Positions 34,978-47,300 of a stretch of 64,000 nucleotides of DNA are shown one piece after another. Under the pieces are notes generated by a model. The model was not told where the DNA came from. It worked only from the letters and a program-made list of their open reading frames with translations, and did no database searches. The DNA lies in contig OY986973.1 of NCBI GenBank assembly GCA_963920575.1, forward strand, positions 24,019,760 through 24,083,759, read 5' to 3'. How positions within the stretch are numbered: the stretch's first letter is position 1; every line of letters begins with the position of its first letter. The position numbers and the translations under genes were made by a program. Source of the DNA: Narthecium ossifragum. Its lineage: Eukaryota; Streptophyta; Magnoliopsida; Dioscoreales; Nartheciaceae.

Positions 34978-37376
34978 TGTCGCGCCCCGACCCGCAGAGC
35001 GCACCCGGGCCGGGACCGCGAGGGGAAAAGCCTACAACCACTAGCCTCAACTGGCGAAAACAGTTGAGACTAAAGGACAGCTGGCGGAAACAGCTGCCAA
35101 CAGGCACAAGCGGAAGCAGAGGACTAAACAACAACTATTAACATTTATTACAAAACAGTAATAAAAGAGTTAACAAAGGTTTAGTACAACAAGCTGCAAG
35201 GGATCAACAGTCCCCAAAAAGAAGCTACACTACCCACCGGGGTCTCAGCGAACGCACAAACGAACCCATCCTGACCCTCAGACATGGTCAGGATCCGGCA
35301 CGCTGCCACGAGACGGCCGACGGGGAAGCACCGGAGGAGAACGGGGACCCGCACCTGCAAACACACAGTCCAGGTAGGAATGAGCAACATCTCAGCATGG
35401 TCCTACTCTACCACTCCCGCTAAGAAGGCAAACCCAACGAACCAACCCTGAGGCTAAGTACTGAGACTTGCCAAGGATCCCATAAATCCCGTCACTAGCC
35501 CGAAGGATTCCTGTCCCAAGTACGCCCCTCCGACAACCACTGCTCAGGGGTGGGCAACTCCGACAATCCCTGACACAGGGTGGACATGACGCTACTGGTA
35601 GGACACCCTTCCCCAAGCGGGATCTCCACACTTGGCGGAACGACCGAGGTTAAGACTACCATCTCTCAGTACTCCAAGCCACAGAGCCAACAGGACCCCT
35701 AACTCCTGACCCAAGACTAAGCCTAGCCAGGGAGTCCATCGATCCCATCGATGTCCTTCCCCTCCCCAGGGTTCCTGTCCAACCTACGTCCCTCCGATAA
35801 CCACTGCTCAAGGACTGGGCTACCTCCGACGGTCCTTGACACAGGGTGGGCCGGACGATACTTGTAGGACACCCTTACCGGGGTAACGGCATCCCACGCT
35901 TAGTCCTAGATCACCGGAGTCCACGGGTCAACCCCACCCAGTCCAACCTTGTATGTCTAATGCACAGGAGCAGGGCAGGATATAAAATAAAGCGGTAACA
36001 TGCAACACAGCAAAGGCACACCTTCGGCCCATTTATTCTAAACACTCCCGAGGATCATGACTTCCTTCGGTTCACCACAAAGCGATAAAAGGGCATAACC
36101 CATGGCCCAGTTACGCTAAGCATTCCCGAGGGTTCATTACTCCCTCGGTTAACCACAAAGCAGTAAACATTCAAGCATGATGTAAAACATAGAAGCCCTA
36201 AGGGCAAAACCGTCAAAATCCACTTACATGCGTAGCCCCGCGGGCAAAACCCTCGAAAACCCTCTCTGCTACTGAAGGATCGATCCTCACCAAGAAAGGA
36301 TCGATCATTCAAGCAACAGTGAGCTTCCCTCACTGTCGAGCCAAAGAAGATTGATCATTCCTCACAGGAAGATCGATCTTTTTGGTGACAGAGGGCGCCC
36401 TTCCAGTCGCACCAAGGAAGATCGATCCTTCCTCCTAGGAAGATCGATCATTCTCGGGACGAAGGGTATCCCTGCTAACCCAGGCCCCATGATCGATCTC
36501 CTCCCATAAGAAGATCGATCATGTGCTGGGCGCAGCAAGCCAACACCAGAAGGACCGATCCTTCCTCTCAGGAGGATCGATCCTGATGGGTTCCGGCGTG
36601 CTTTCGGCCGGAAACGCCGCCGGAAGACACAACCAAACCTCACCAAACTTAATGGGCTGGTAGATCTGAGCAACACGAAGCTACTCATGGCTTCAAAACC
36701 GGAAACCAACAACTCCACAAGGAGATCTATTGAAAACAAAACCCGGATTTAAACCCTCAAAGCAAGCCGGAGGTTTGAGTGAGATCCCTACCTCCTCAGA
36801 GCAGCTTCGATCCACGAAGCCTAGCCAAGGATCTTCCTCACGCCGTCACGGTTCCAACGAGCCTTCAAGCTCCGAGAACGGTGGCCGGAGGAGGGAGAAC
36901 GGAGGAGGAAAAGGGGCGGCCGGAACAGGGAAAGCAGAGCTCTCGCGGGGAAGAAGAAGGAAGAAAAAGAAAAGAGCAGGGGAAGGGGGCGGGGTAAGGC
37001 CGGGGAAAGCCGGCGAATGCGGGGAAAAGCTGGGGGAGGGGAGGGAAAGTCTTCCCTCCCCTGACAGGGGAAGCGACGGCCACCGCGGTGGCCGTCCTTC
37101 GAAAGCCACCGACAAAGACTTCCAGGCACAGGTAGGATCGATCCTCCACGACCAAAGGATCGATCCTCCCTGCCCAGAAGTGCAAACTTGGGCTGGGAAA
37201 CGGGCCCAAGCCCAGAACTCCCAAACTAGGTCCCACCTAACCTTTCTAACAAACACAAGCATCAAATAAGGTCTGTGTGTGCACACCCAGTGTGGAACGA
37301 CCGCCAAGGCGCAATTTCCCAAATTGCCCTTGGAGTCAACACAAGCCAAAAGGGAAAAGAGGGGCAGGTCCTCACA
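34978..37376 (-). repeat. Solo LTR #2 of the long-LTR family
   Basis: 2,399 bp, TGTCGCGCCCCGACCC...CAGGTCCTCACA, flanked by CGATA (34973-34977) and CGAGA (37377-37381), a 5-bp duplication with one change. Removing it rejoins copia ESR and DVIFLEKEF. No coding region; purine-rich and GC-rich tracts at 36880-37070. Confidence 0.9.
36268..36600. repeat. Array of GATCGATC hairpins in solo LTR #2
   Basis: Eight exact GATCGAT words plus near-variants occur in inverted pairs separated by short palindromic spacers, for example GATCGATC at 36420-36427 and 36442-36449 with TTCCT/AGGAA between them. Two further copies lie at 37135-37165. The array sits at about the same distance from the LTR edge (about 1.29-1.62 kb) as the different hairpin array in solo LTR #1 (about 1.25-1.62 kb). 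Confidence 0.88.
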
Positions 37377-39206
37377 CGAGATGTTATTTTCTTAGAAAAG
37401 GAATTCCCTAAATGAGAAGAGGTTATTGAGGATTTTCATCTTTATGAGATAGATGATCTAACTGATAAAGCACCCAACCGAATAGTTGAGGAAGAAATTC
37501 TTGAACAAGTAGCGGTTAGTGGGAGCAATGATATCACTCATATGGAGCATGATCATGATCAATCTCAACCTCGTAGGAGTATCCGTGAAAAGATTCATCG
37601 TCGTCGATTTGAGATTTAGGGGGAAGCTTTTATGGTTGCTCCACAGGATGAAGAGGAACCTAAGACTGTTCAAGCTTTTATGGTTGCTCCACAGGATGAA
37701 GAGGAACCTAAGACTGTTCAAGCAGCTCTTTCGAGTTCTAAAGCTGGGGAATGGATTAAAGCTATGGAGGAGGAAATGGAGTCTATGAAAACCAATCGAG
37801 TTTGGGAATTAGTAGACTTACCGCCAGGACGTAAATCAATTGGGAATAAATGGGTTCTTAAGATTAAACGCAAGGCGGATGGGACTATTGATAAATACAA
37901 GGCCCGACTAGTGGCCAAAGGCTATACCCAAAAGGAGGGAATTGATTATGAAGAAACCTTCTCACCAGTAGTAAGGTTTGCTTCAATTCGCCTCATCTTA
38001 GCCATTGTCGCTCAAATGGACTTAGACCTTTACCAAATGGACGTTAAAACTGCATTTCTCAATGGGGAACTAGATGAAGAGATATATATGGATCAACCTA
38101 TAGGGTTTGAATCTAAAGGTAATGAGCGCAAAGTTTGCAAGCTTAAAAGATCCATATATGGTCTCAAACAAGCATCTAGACAATGGAACCACAAATTTCA
38201 TCAAGCTATTCTAATGGATAAGTTTGCAATGATGGAAGAGGACCATTGTGTATATGTGAAACGTTCAAAGAATGGTTTCGTCATTTTGTAAGTGGTTATC
38301 ATCAAATTTCGAGATGAAAGACATGGGTGAAGCAAACTTTGTGCTGGGTGTGAAAATTCTAAGGGATCGCGCTAGAAGGCTCTTGGGTTTATCTCAAGAG
38401 ACTTACATCAAAACGATGTTAGAGCGTTTTCACATGCACAATTGCAAGCCGATGGACACACCAGTTGAAAGAAATTCGAGCTTAAGTATAGACATGTGTC
38501 CTAAGACTCCAGAAGAAAAACAAAAATGTCTAATGTATCTTATTCCAGTGTTGTCGGTAGTTTGATGTATGCAATGATGTGCACACGTCCCGACATATGC
38601 TACGCTGTTGGGCTGGTAAGCAGATATCAGTCAAATCCAGAAATTAAACATTGGAAGGCAGTCAAGAGAATTTTGCGGTATCTAAAAGGAACATCAGATT
38701 TTGTGTTGTGCTATCAAGGAAAGGATTTGCGCTTAGTTGGTTATACTGATGCTGATTGGGGTGGTGACATAGATAAGCGCAAATCAACTTCAGGGTATGC
38801 ATTCTTGTTGTATGGTTGTGCTATATCTTGGAGTAGCAAGAAACAATTCTGTATTGCCTTGTCTACCATGGAGGCAGAATACATAGCATGTTCCTCTGCT
38901 ATACAAGAAGCGGTTTGGTTAAGAAGGTTCCTACAACATTTAGAAATTGTCAAATCAGCATCAGAACCAGTGACAATTTTCTCTGACAGCATGGCTGCGT
39001 TGGCCTATGCTAAGGATCCTAAGTATCATGGAAAAACCAAACATATTCAAATTAGATATCATTATGTTAGAGACATGATTACACAAAAGGAGGTGATCAT
39101 GAAACACATTTCTACAAAAAATATGATTGCTGATCCTTTCACCAAGCCAATAGCTAGAGATTCATTTATTGGACATGTAAAATCTCTAGGCTTGTGTAGA
39201 ATGTGA

Positions 39207-40392
39207 ATGTTATTTAATTTGGTCAAATGGTTCACTTGTAGTACCTTACAGTTAATTTGAATGAAATTTGTTTTTTGCCTTATGAGTGGTAAAATTCATT
39301 CAAATTATTTTTTGATGTCTTACTGTAAATGACAACTAGTACAGTTTGATATTGTATGTCAATAGGCGAAGATTGGTTCACTCACACGAACAATCACCTC
39401 TGGCGCTTAGAGAGTGAGCAGAGATGAGACAATTTGAACTAATTGCTTTGAAAGCGACTTTAGGCGCAGTGGGAGCAAGTTTAGTTTAAATTTAAATCGC
39501 CTTGGTTAAAACCAAGATGAGATTCTAATAGAATCAACATAGATAATATCCCACTATATATATCCATGAGTTTATCAATTGAAGCCAAGTGTGAAATTTT
39601 AATCTGGCGCTGTAGACAGTGAACAGATAGAAATTTCAAGTTTGGCGCCCGAGTTAGTTTGGCGACAAGACTAAGACTTGTATGGTGTTATTACTTAAGA
39701 AGAGCAATGACACACACTCTTTATCTTAGTAAAAGAAAAGAGAAGCTCCACCGTAACATGCATTTCATACTGCATGTGCTTGCCGACCTATCAGGAAGTA
39801 TAGAATGGTTCCCTGCTTCTTTACTGTGTGAGTCCTGGAGATCTTAATTTAGATCTCAAATGTTACCCTTTATAACTTTTGACTATATCACAAAGTGAAA
39901 GGATTAATGTTTGCTACTTTAGAGTGTTACCTATGATCATAAGTCGATTCGATCTAAAGGAGCACTACTGGGAAAGCGAATTAATTCTGATCCTAATGAT
40001 ATGAGGGCAAAAGAAAGAGCAAATTTAGTTTTACACCTGTTACTCATATTCTCCGGCCGGACAATAATGTCACTTGAAAAAGTAGGACATGATTGTGAAT
40101 ATCTGTAATAAGAGAGTAACGAGTATTGGACTTCTGAGGGATCTAGTCATACTCGGTTATGTGTAGCTAAAAATGTTTGGGGTACTAAAGTACATGTTTC
40201 AATTATTTTTTACTTCGTCAATATGGTTGATGTCTCCTTTATGACCTTAACCGGTTTCTATATTGGAGCTCCCATCATTTGTGTGCTTTAAGGTCGCACG
40301 GCCCATTTTTCCTTGTATGAATGGATTCTTGAAAAATCCAAGTTCTGTCTACACTACTGGATAGATCCAGCTCATCATCGGCGAGTGGGAGA
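39207..40392 (+). other. Copia 3' noncoding region
   Basis: 1.2 kb between the end of pol and the 3' LTR with no recognised domain. It contains several TGGCGC-type words near 39396, 39605 and 39644, and ends in the purine-rich GGCGAGTGGGAGA that should serve as polypurine tract. Confidence 0.65.
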
Positions 40393-40785
40393 TGTTGGTT
40401 TATAAATAGGTTAGGGTCGCTAATGATGGCTAGACTCAAACCTAATTGGTTTAACCCATTTAAACCAGATTGAACGGTTTAGATAACGGTTATCTAAACC
40501 GCTCGGGAACTGCCAAGCATCGGTTCAGAGAAGTAGAACTCTTCCCGTCAAGTGATCTTCTGTGTGAACTAAGAAGAGAACAGAGAACTGATAAGAGAAG
40601 GAGCAGTGAAGAAGACAGTGGTTTTGGAACTTGGGCTGTGGATTGAAAATCTTGTTCTAGTAACAAGATCACTTGGATCACACGTGAAACAGAGGAGAAG
40701 AAGATCCTAGACTAACGAGTAAGTTCTCGTCAACATTGTTATGCAATTACTTTCTTAGATTCATACAGAGTAATCTAAATCTACA
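40393..40785 (+). repeat. 3' LTR of the 10.9-kb copia element
   Basis: 393 bp, same termini as the 5' LTR, followed by the GCAAC duplication at 40786-40790. Confidence 0.93.
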
Positions 40786-40790
40786 GCAAC

Positions 40791-41603
40791 CTTTGATGGT
40801 AGAATACCATATGTCTGGTGTTGATTCTAGTCTTTATTGGAATATCTAGAACAGCTGTTTCCATTCACACAGGACGACTCATAGGTCTCTGTCAGTAGTA
40901 ACTAGAAGACGCGTCTTCCATGCTTGCGTTGTTTCTAGCCTCTCGGGTCAGGGTTAAAGACAGAGGGCATGCAAAGACTCAATATTAAGAGAGTCTGGAT
41001 GCCATTCCACACGCTAGTTCAGGGGAGCCAGAAAATAGTATGCTACTGAGTCAAATAGTTATTTGATCCATTGAAGTCCTTTCTTGAGCATTGATGACCA
41101 AAGACAGTGAGAGAACAAATTGGGCTTGGACGACCTCCTTCATTAATTTACAGGTCCCGTGATCTCTTCAGTATGACACCATGCTTACATCTCCCAGTAT
41201 ATTTATATATGCGATCTATAGAAATGCCTGTGAGCTTCTAAAAGTTTGCAATCTGAGCGCTAGAAATTTCTAGGTAATTGCACATTAGACATGTGAACGT
41301 TTGCATGTCACGACATTTTTTTCTTGATAAAATGGTACAATTGAAACACTAATTAGACCCGTTTGGTTCATAATTAGATCTCCAAATGAGATTAAATGAT
41401 AATTATCAGTTGAAAAAATAGGTTTACATAGAAAGATACTGGTAGCCTACTATATTCATCACTTCTTTTGCTCCCAGGAGAGCATCCAATTCCTTATTCG
41501 GAACAGTGAACTCAATATTTCATGGTAGTTAACATATGAAATGTCTTGATCGAATGCTACAATAGAAAAACTAAGCTTATGACATGGAAAACATTGTAGT
41601 CCT
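40791..41603. other. LecRK-B 3' flank
   Basis: Noncoding; aligns with unit A (17401-17529, then 22943-23780) and more weakly with the C flank. The 3' UTR of LecRK-B should lie at the right end. Confidence 0.65.
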
Positions 41604-44030
41604 TCACTGTAGTAAACTCATTTGTGAGCAAGGATCAGGTGGCACGGGAACTATGATACTTCCATCCAGCATTCGAGTCACAGTATGCATGGAAGGCCTC
41701 AGAGATGGGTCTTCTTGGATGCACCAGATGGCCACCATCAAGAACATCTCCACCCTCCTCATGTCCGCCATGGCCTCTTCGTCCTCCATGGGAACCAAAA
41801 GGTCCAGGCGCCCTTCTCGGTAACAGTCGTAAGCCCAGTCGACAAGCACGGCTGCCTCTTCATAGGGTTGGTCGTGCAGTAGATTCTTTCTCCAACATAT
41901 GATCTCCAACAGCAGGACTCCGAAGCTGTACACATCGACCTTGGCCGTGATTGGCCTGTTGTTGAACCACTCTGGCGCAACGTACCCCTTCGTTCCTCTG
42001 ATGCCGGTGTTTGTCCTCGTCTGGTCCGCTCCGAGAAGCTTCGCCAGCCCAAAATCTGAGATCCTTGCCACCAAGTTGTCGTCGAGAAGTATGTTCTGAG
42101 ACTTGATGTCACAGTGGATGATCTGTTTGCTGCACTCTTCATGCAAGTACAAGAGACCCCTTGCAACCCCCAGCACTATCCGAACTCTTTGGTTCCATTC
42201 AGGCTTCTCGTCTCCAAAGAGGAATTCCGTCAAGGAGCCATTGCTCATGAACTCATACACCAGAAGGTGGCTTGGGCCGTCGTCGCAGGATCCGAGCAAT
42301 CTTACAAGGTTCTTGTGGTGGGTCTGGCCGATCGACTGGACTTCTGCTGAGAATTCCTTCTCGCTGTCCTCGTAGATCTTGTCTAGTTTCTTAACCGCAA
42401 TCGACCCTGTCACCGCCAAGAAGCCTTTGTACACGGTGCTGTGGGCACCCCTGCCGAGCTCCTCCTTGAATCCCTTGGTGGCTTCCTTGAGCTCCTTGTA
42501 GGTGAAAGACTTCAGGCTCAACCCCGGCATGCTCGTCCCCGGCCGGATATTGTGCTTCCTTTTGCTGGAGTTGTAGAAGAAGATCATCAGCAGGAGAACA
42601 CTCACCAGGACGGAGCTGCTGAGAAGGGAACTGCCTATGATGATTGCCGTCTTCCTTTGTTTCTCCACTACAACTTCAGTCGGAGCTGGCTGGGGCAGAG
42701 AACTCAGATTGGCTTTACGCACTTTGATCATAGCCTTTCCAGAATCACTGGTGTCAAGCCTCCCGTTTGACATTGGCAGCCTCTTCTTCCAACAATTCCC
42801 GTCCCGGAAGATGGCGACTGCACAGAAGCAGTCGCTCTGGCAAAGCGCTCTGCATCCGTCTTCAGATGTCGAGATGTAGTGCTCGTAGTCCGCCAACGGC
42901 CAGTCCATGGAGCGCAAGGACTCGAACTCGTAAAGGCCTGAATCGTCTTCGTCGCAGCTCTGTATTGCGAAGTCCGGCTTGCAGCCTTTGTATTTTCTGC
43001 CCGGATCGAAGAAGGAGTACTGTGGGGGACAGTAGCAGTCCGTCGTATTGCTATCGATGCCCGTACGGCAATAGCTATTGAACCCGCAGAACCCGCTGCC
43101 GAAATCCGTCTTCAGGGTATTGCATATATCCGAAGGCCGGAAGGGCAAGGACACCAGGGACCACCCGACGCCGACGGGGAAGCTTCCTTTGGCTGCAGTC
43201 TTGTTCTTGGGGTAGGCGTATCGCCTGAATATACCATCGGGGTCCAGCGTCGCCCGCTGGTAGTAATCGGCTGCTTCTATTGTGCCCCCCGAGGCTATGC
43301 TGATACGGGATCTATTACTAAACTCCAGATAGATGTCGCCTGAGGAATCAAACACGAGCTGCTTGCCTTGTTTCACGGTGTTGCTCGCCCAGTATGGGTA
43401 GTATTGCTGCATGGTGGGCACGGCGATCAAGTATGCCACTAAGTTGCCATCCTGTTGCATAACAAACTTGAACCGGCCGGCTGTGTAGTCGGTGTCTTCG
43501 AGCCGAGAGACGAGTTGGCTGCCGAACGGGAGCGTCTGATTTGGTAGCATGGTATCGGTGGGGTTGTCGAAGCTCTGCCAGCTTGTCGTGCCATCTGCGG
43601 CGACAAGCATGAAGTTGCCGGTGTCTTGCATGACAGCATAGGCAGCCGGCGTGGTGGGGTTGATCGGCTGTATGATGCTGCCGGACGGGTCGACAAGGTG
43701 GAGCTGGCCACCGCTCGTGAGCGTAAGAGTCGACCCGGCAGCAGCCGGGGAGTCGAGGCTCGCGGACCAGGCGACGGTCTTGTTGGCAGTGTTTTCAAAC
43801 CAGATGGCGAGGAGGAAGAGGGCGGCGTTGGACTCAAGAGGGCGGAAGCCGAAGGCGAAGTCGCCGGAGGAGGAGAGCCAGGATGTTTTGGGGCCTTGTG
43901 TGGTAAGAGATGAACCCAGGATGATCTTTCCGGATGGTTGAGCTGCTACGAAAGCCAGAGGAGATGGTCCTACTGCTAGTAGTAGCCAGAAGAGGAGGAG
44001 CGGTTGGAAATGGCCAAAGAGAGGAGCCAT
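41604..44030 (-). CDS. LecRK-B: G-type lectin S-receptor-like Ser/Thr kinase
   Basis: An intact, intronless 808-residue receptor kinase, expected at the plasma membrane. Order: signal peptide (1-29); B-lectin region (about 30-165) with a second lectin-like QDGNLVAY segment near 193-200; Cys-rich EGF-like part (about 303-350); PAN-like part (about 380-435); transmembrane helix (about 461-486); kinase (about 522-795). The kinase has the glycine loop GRGAHSTVYKG, the catalytic Lys in AVKK (547), HCDIKSQN with Asp641, DFG at 659-661 and APE at 685-687. The residue before the catalytic Asp is Cys, so it is a non-RD kinase, a class often tied to innate immunity. Length and layout match the LECRK1-4 type of rice; ligand and partners are unknown. 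The ATG at 44030 is preceded by TATAAGAG about 50 bp upstream, a possible but unproven TATA box. Paralogues: LecRK-C (near-identical), A and D (broken). Confidence 0.95.
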   Translation of the reverse strand: MAPLFGHFQPLLLFWLLLAVGPSPLAFVAAQPSGKIILGSSLTTQGPKTSWLSSSGDFAFGFRPLESNAALFLLAIWFENTANKTVAWSASLDSPAAAGSTLTLTSGGQLHLVDPSGSIIQPINPTTPAAYAVMQDTGNFMLVAADGTTSWQSFDNPTDTMLPNQTLPFGSQLVSRLEDTDYTAGRFKFVMQQDGNLVAYLIAVPTMQQYYPYWASNTVKQGKQLVFDSSGDIYLEFSNRSRISIASGGTIEAADYYQRATLDPDGIFRRYAYPKNKTAAKGSFPVGVGWSLVSLPFRPSDICNTLKTDFGSGFCGFNSYCRTGIDSNTTDCYCPPQYSFFDPGRKYKGCKPDFAIQSCDEDDSGLYEFESLRSMDWPLADYEHYISTSEDGCRALCQSDCFCAVAIFRDGNCWKKRLPMSNGRLDTSDSGKAMIKVRKANLSSLPQPAPTEVVVEKQRKTAIIIGSSLLSSSVLVSVLLLMIFFYNSSKRKHNIRPGTSMPGLSLKSFTYKELKEATKGFKEELGRGAHSTVYKGFLAVTGSIAVKKLDKIYEDSEKEFSAEVQSIGQTHHKNLVRLLGSCDDGPSHLLVYEFMSNGSLTEFLFGDEKPEWNQRVRIVLGVARGLLYLHEECSKQIIHCDIKSQNILLDDNLVARISDFGLAKLLGADQTRTNTGIRGTKGYVAPEWFNNRPITAKVDVYSFGVLLLEIICWRKNLLHDQPYEEAAVLVDWAYDCYREGRLDLLVPMEDEEAMADMRRVEMFLMVAIWCIQEDPSLRPSMHTVTRMLDGSIIVPVPPDPCSQMSLLQ

Positions 44031-44194
44031 GGCAAAGGTAAGTTGTCCCTTGTTCTTTGAGGGAGACGGTGATCTCTCTTATAATTACAAGAGCCTTTCA
44101 TTAATTATTTGAATAGTATGATGGCTGGGCATTGGGCTCCCATTTTCCAGGTCAAGCAAGAATGGCGAATATTGGGCTGCAAGCAGGTCCCACT

Positions 44195-44391
44195 TGAAGA
44201 AACAGAAGAATGATGTTACTGCAATGCTCTCTGCCACTGCTAAGAGTAGTGGTTGCCAATCTATTTATAATAGTATTGGTTACAGAATAAAAACAGAATC
44301 TGTTGAGCAAGTACAACAAACAAGAGAGATAAGGATTGTAAACAGTTAACCATTAGGATATGATGCTACCGCTTTAATCTTATCCTCTATA
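44195..44391 (-). repeat. 3' LTR of the young copia
   Basis: 197 bp. The polyprotein frame runs into it and stops at 44346. A TATAAATAG box lies at about 44261-44269 on the minus strand. Confidence 0.95.
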
Positions 44392-47300
44392 CTCCCCCTC
44401 AAGCTGAGCGGGTCTGGAAGAACATTCAGCTTGTCGCGAAGCAAACTAAACCGAGGTAGCGGAAGTGGCTTTGTTAAGGCATCCGCGAGCTGATCTTTGC
44501 TAGAAATGAACCGTATATTCAATGTCTTCTGACGAATTTTTTCTCGAACAAAGTGGTAATCAATTGCAACATGTTTCATACGTGAATGAAACATAGGATT
44601 GGCCGAGACATATGTAGCGCCGACATTATCACACCAAAGAATCGGCGGCTGCGAGAGGAAGATACCCAGCTCTTTTAAAAGAGATTGAATCCAAAGTGAT
44701 TCAGCAGTTCCATTAGCTACTGCTTTGTATTCTGCCTCCGTGCTAGACCGAGCTACCGTGGGTTGTTTTTTTGAGCTCCAAGAGATAAGATTAGGACCAA
44801 GAAAGACACAATAGGCACTTGTAGATTTTCTATCATCGGAACAACTAGCCCAATCCGCATCTGTGAAAACGGAAAGGTGAAAAGATGAGCTGCGACGAAT
44901 AAGGAGTCCATGATTGATAGTGCTCTTAAGGTAGCGTAGGATTCGCTTAACTGCAGACCAATGATTCTCCGATGGATGATGCATATATTGGCACACCTTA
45001 TTTACAGAAAATGAGATGTCGGGACGAGTCAACGAGAGATACTGTAGTGCGCCAACGGTGCTGCGGTAAAGCTGGGAATCCGAGAAGGAGGGACTATCAA
45101 ATTTAGATAAGTTGGAAGAGGACGACATTGGAGACGATACGGGCTTAGCTTCCGCCATTTTAGTCTTCTGTAGTAAATTGAAGATATATCTGCGTTGAGA
45201 TAAGAACAACCCCGAGGAAACCTTTGAAGCTTCAACTCCCAGAAAATAATTAAGTTCTCCAAGATCTTTGAGAGCAAATGTGGAATGCAGAGATTGAACA
45301 AAGGAGTCAATGGCAGCGAATTGAGATCCAGTAATAATAATATCATCAACGTAGACGAGAACAAATATCCGCACACCATGCAAGTTGTAGATGAACAAGG
45401 AAGAGTCGGATCCGGAGTTAAGAAATCCATAATCCAACAATTTTTCTTGGAGACGAGCGTACCATGCACGAGGGGCCTGCTTCAAACCATAGAGCGCCTT
45501 GTGAAGACGACAAACATGGTCAGGAAATTGGGAGTTTATATAGCCTGGAGGTTGGAGCATGTAGACTTCCTCATCTAACACCCCATGAAGAAACGCGTTG
45601 TTCACGTCCACCTGACGTATAGGCCAATTGTTAGAGACAGCATAAGATAGGACCAGCCGGATGGTAGTGGGTTTGATGACCGGACTAAAAGTGTCGGAAT
45701 AATCAATCCCTGGCATCTGATGATAACCCTTAGCAACAAGACGCGCTTTCCGGCGATTAAGAGTTCCATCGGAATTAAACTTGCTGCGAAAAACCCACTT
45801 GTTCCCCACAATATTCATACCAGACCGGCGAGGTACCAGTGACCACGTTCCATTATGCATAAGAGCAGTGAATTCCTGGTCCATAGCAGTCCGCCACTCA
45901 TGATGTTTAGCTGCGTCGGTGTAACAAGTAGGCTCATCTGGAACAAGAGACTTCTTTGTGAACATGGCCTTAGGTAGAGGGTATCGAATGGTGCCATCAT
46001 TAAAGTTACGGGGCTGCACTATATTATTCTGAGAACGTGTGATCATTCGATGAGAATGCGGAACGGAGACTTGCCCAGCGTCACGACTAGGTACGGCGCC
46101 TGTCTGAGAGAATGGGAGTGCAGAATTTGAGGGTGACCTGGAGCTGCATGAAGGTGGGGAGGTGGAAGAAGATAAGGACAAGTTTAAAATAGAGGGTGTA
46201 GCAGAATTTGAGGGTGTAGCAGAATGAGAAGTATTCAAAGGTTGAGTTGGAGGAGATCGTAACAATAAGGAGTTGGGAAGATGGGAACGATCAGAATGGA
46301 TAGGAATAGAAGGAGCAGATAACTTTGGTGACTTGGAAAAAGGAAAATAACGCTCATCAAAGAGAACATGACGAGATAAAAAGATCTTGTGTGAATAGAC
46401 GTCAAGACACCGAAACCCACGATGAAATGGACTATACCCAAGAAACACACAGAGGCGAGATCTGAAATCCATTTTGTGTTTATTGAAAGGTCGCAAATAA
46501 GGCCAACAAGCACAACCAAAGGTGCGAAGGAGAGAGTAATCTGGCTTGCGACGAAACAATTTTTCAAAAGGAGTTTGAGAGTCAATTGAAGTGCTTGGTA
46601 AGCGATTGATGAGGTATGCGGCCATGGTGAAAGCATCGACCCAGTGAGACTGGGGAATAGAAGAATGAGAGAGAAGAGATAACCCGGTTTCAACTACTTG
46701 ACGATGTCGCCGTTCAACTGTCCCATTCTGGGGAGAAGTATAAGGACATGTAATACGGTGTTGAATACCACATTGCATAAAATATTTATGAAGGGGTTGG
46801 AATTCACCACCACCATCAGTTTGAACAGCTTTGATTTTGCAATTAAATTGACGTTCAATATGAATTTGAAAGGTACGAAAGATAGAGAGAACGTCTGATT
46901 TATGAGCAATTGGAAATAACCACAAGAATTTACTAAAGTGATCAACAAAGGAAACATAGTATCTATGACCATTTACAGACATAATAGGTGCAGGACCCCA
47001 AACATCTGCAAATAACAATTCTAGTGGAGTAGTGGATTGAAACTGGGACTCAACAAAAGGTAACCGATGACTTTTGCCTTGTTGACATGCAGGGCATATA
47101 GAAGGTACTTTATTGGAGGAAATTGGAAGCTGAAGTTTCGACACGAGATGCTTCACCGTTGGGTAGGAAACATGGCCAAGGCGTGAGTGCCAAACTTCTA
47201 AGGGAACACGGACGGAGGATAGAGCGTGCAACGAGACTGGTGAGGAAGTCGGGAGATTCAAGGGATAGAGGCCGCGTCTAGTCTTGCCGTGGTGCAGAGT

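Larger units (their letters stand above)
32804..39206 (+). pseudogene. Copia gag-pol, multiply disabled
   Basis: The frame from ATG 32804 stops at a TAA (32935-32937), then stays open from 32939 to 34977. Recognised in order: gag with CCHC knuckle CFNCGKMGHFAREC; protease, where the usual DSGATNH is VGSAATNH, losing the catalytic Asp; integrase with the HHCC finger and D,D,E residues (HSDICGP, LRTDRGREY, PQQNGVAERRNR). A solo LTR splits the frame at 34978-37376. After it, reverse transcriptase ([20 protein letters not shown]...) ends at FVIL and jumps to KWLSSNFEMKDMGEA, so the YVDD catalytic block is deleted. RNase H (TDADWGG, STMEAEYIA) follows to the stop at 39206. A perfect 48-bp tandem duplication lies at about 37625-37720. 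It cannot be autonomous. Confidence 0.93.
29926..40785 (+). mobile_element. Ty1/copia retrotransposon with two nested insertions
   Basis: LTRs of 393 bp (29926-30318 and 40393-40785; TGTTGG...TCTACA) are flanked by GCAAC on both sides. The primer-binding site TGGTATCAGAGC follows the 5' LTR. The LTRs differ at more than a dozen positions, so this is an older insertion than the copia at 44195. A hAT-like MITE sits in the leader (30959-31503) and a solo LTR in pol (34978-37376). Gag-pol is broken by stops, deletions and active-site changes. Confidence 0.94.

Noticed and set aside
36730..37269. A 179-codon plus-strand frame
   Set aside because: It lies inside solo LTR #2, is of low complexity (Arg/Gly/Lys), and has no domain.
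41584..43941. Many plus-strand open frames opposite the LecRK genes
   Set aside because: They are antisense shadows of the GC-rich receptor kinase coding strand and repeat in the same way opposite A, B and C.
44078..44090. TATAAGAG as the LecRK-B TATA box
   Set aside because: It is only about 50 bp from the ATG and unsupported by any other core-promoter feature, so it is mentioned but not annotated.
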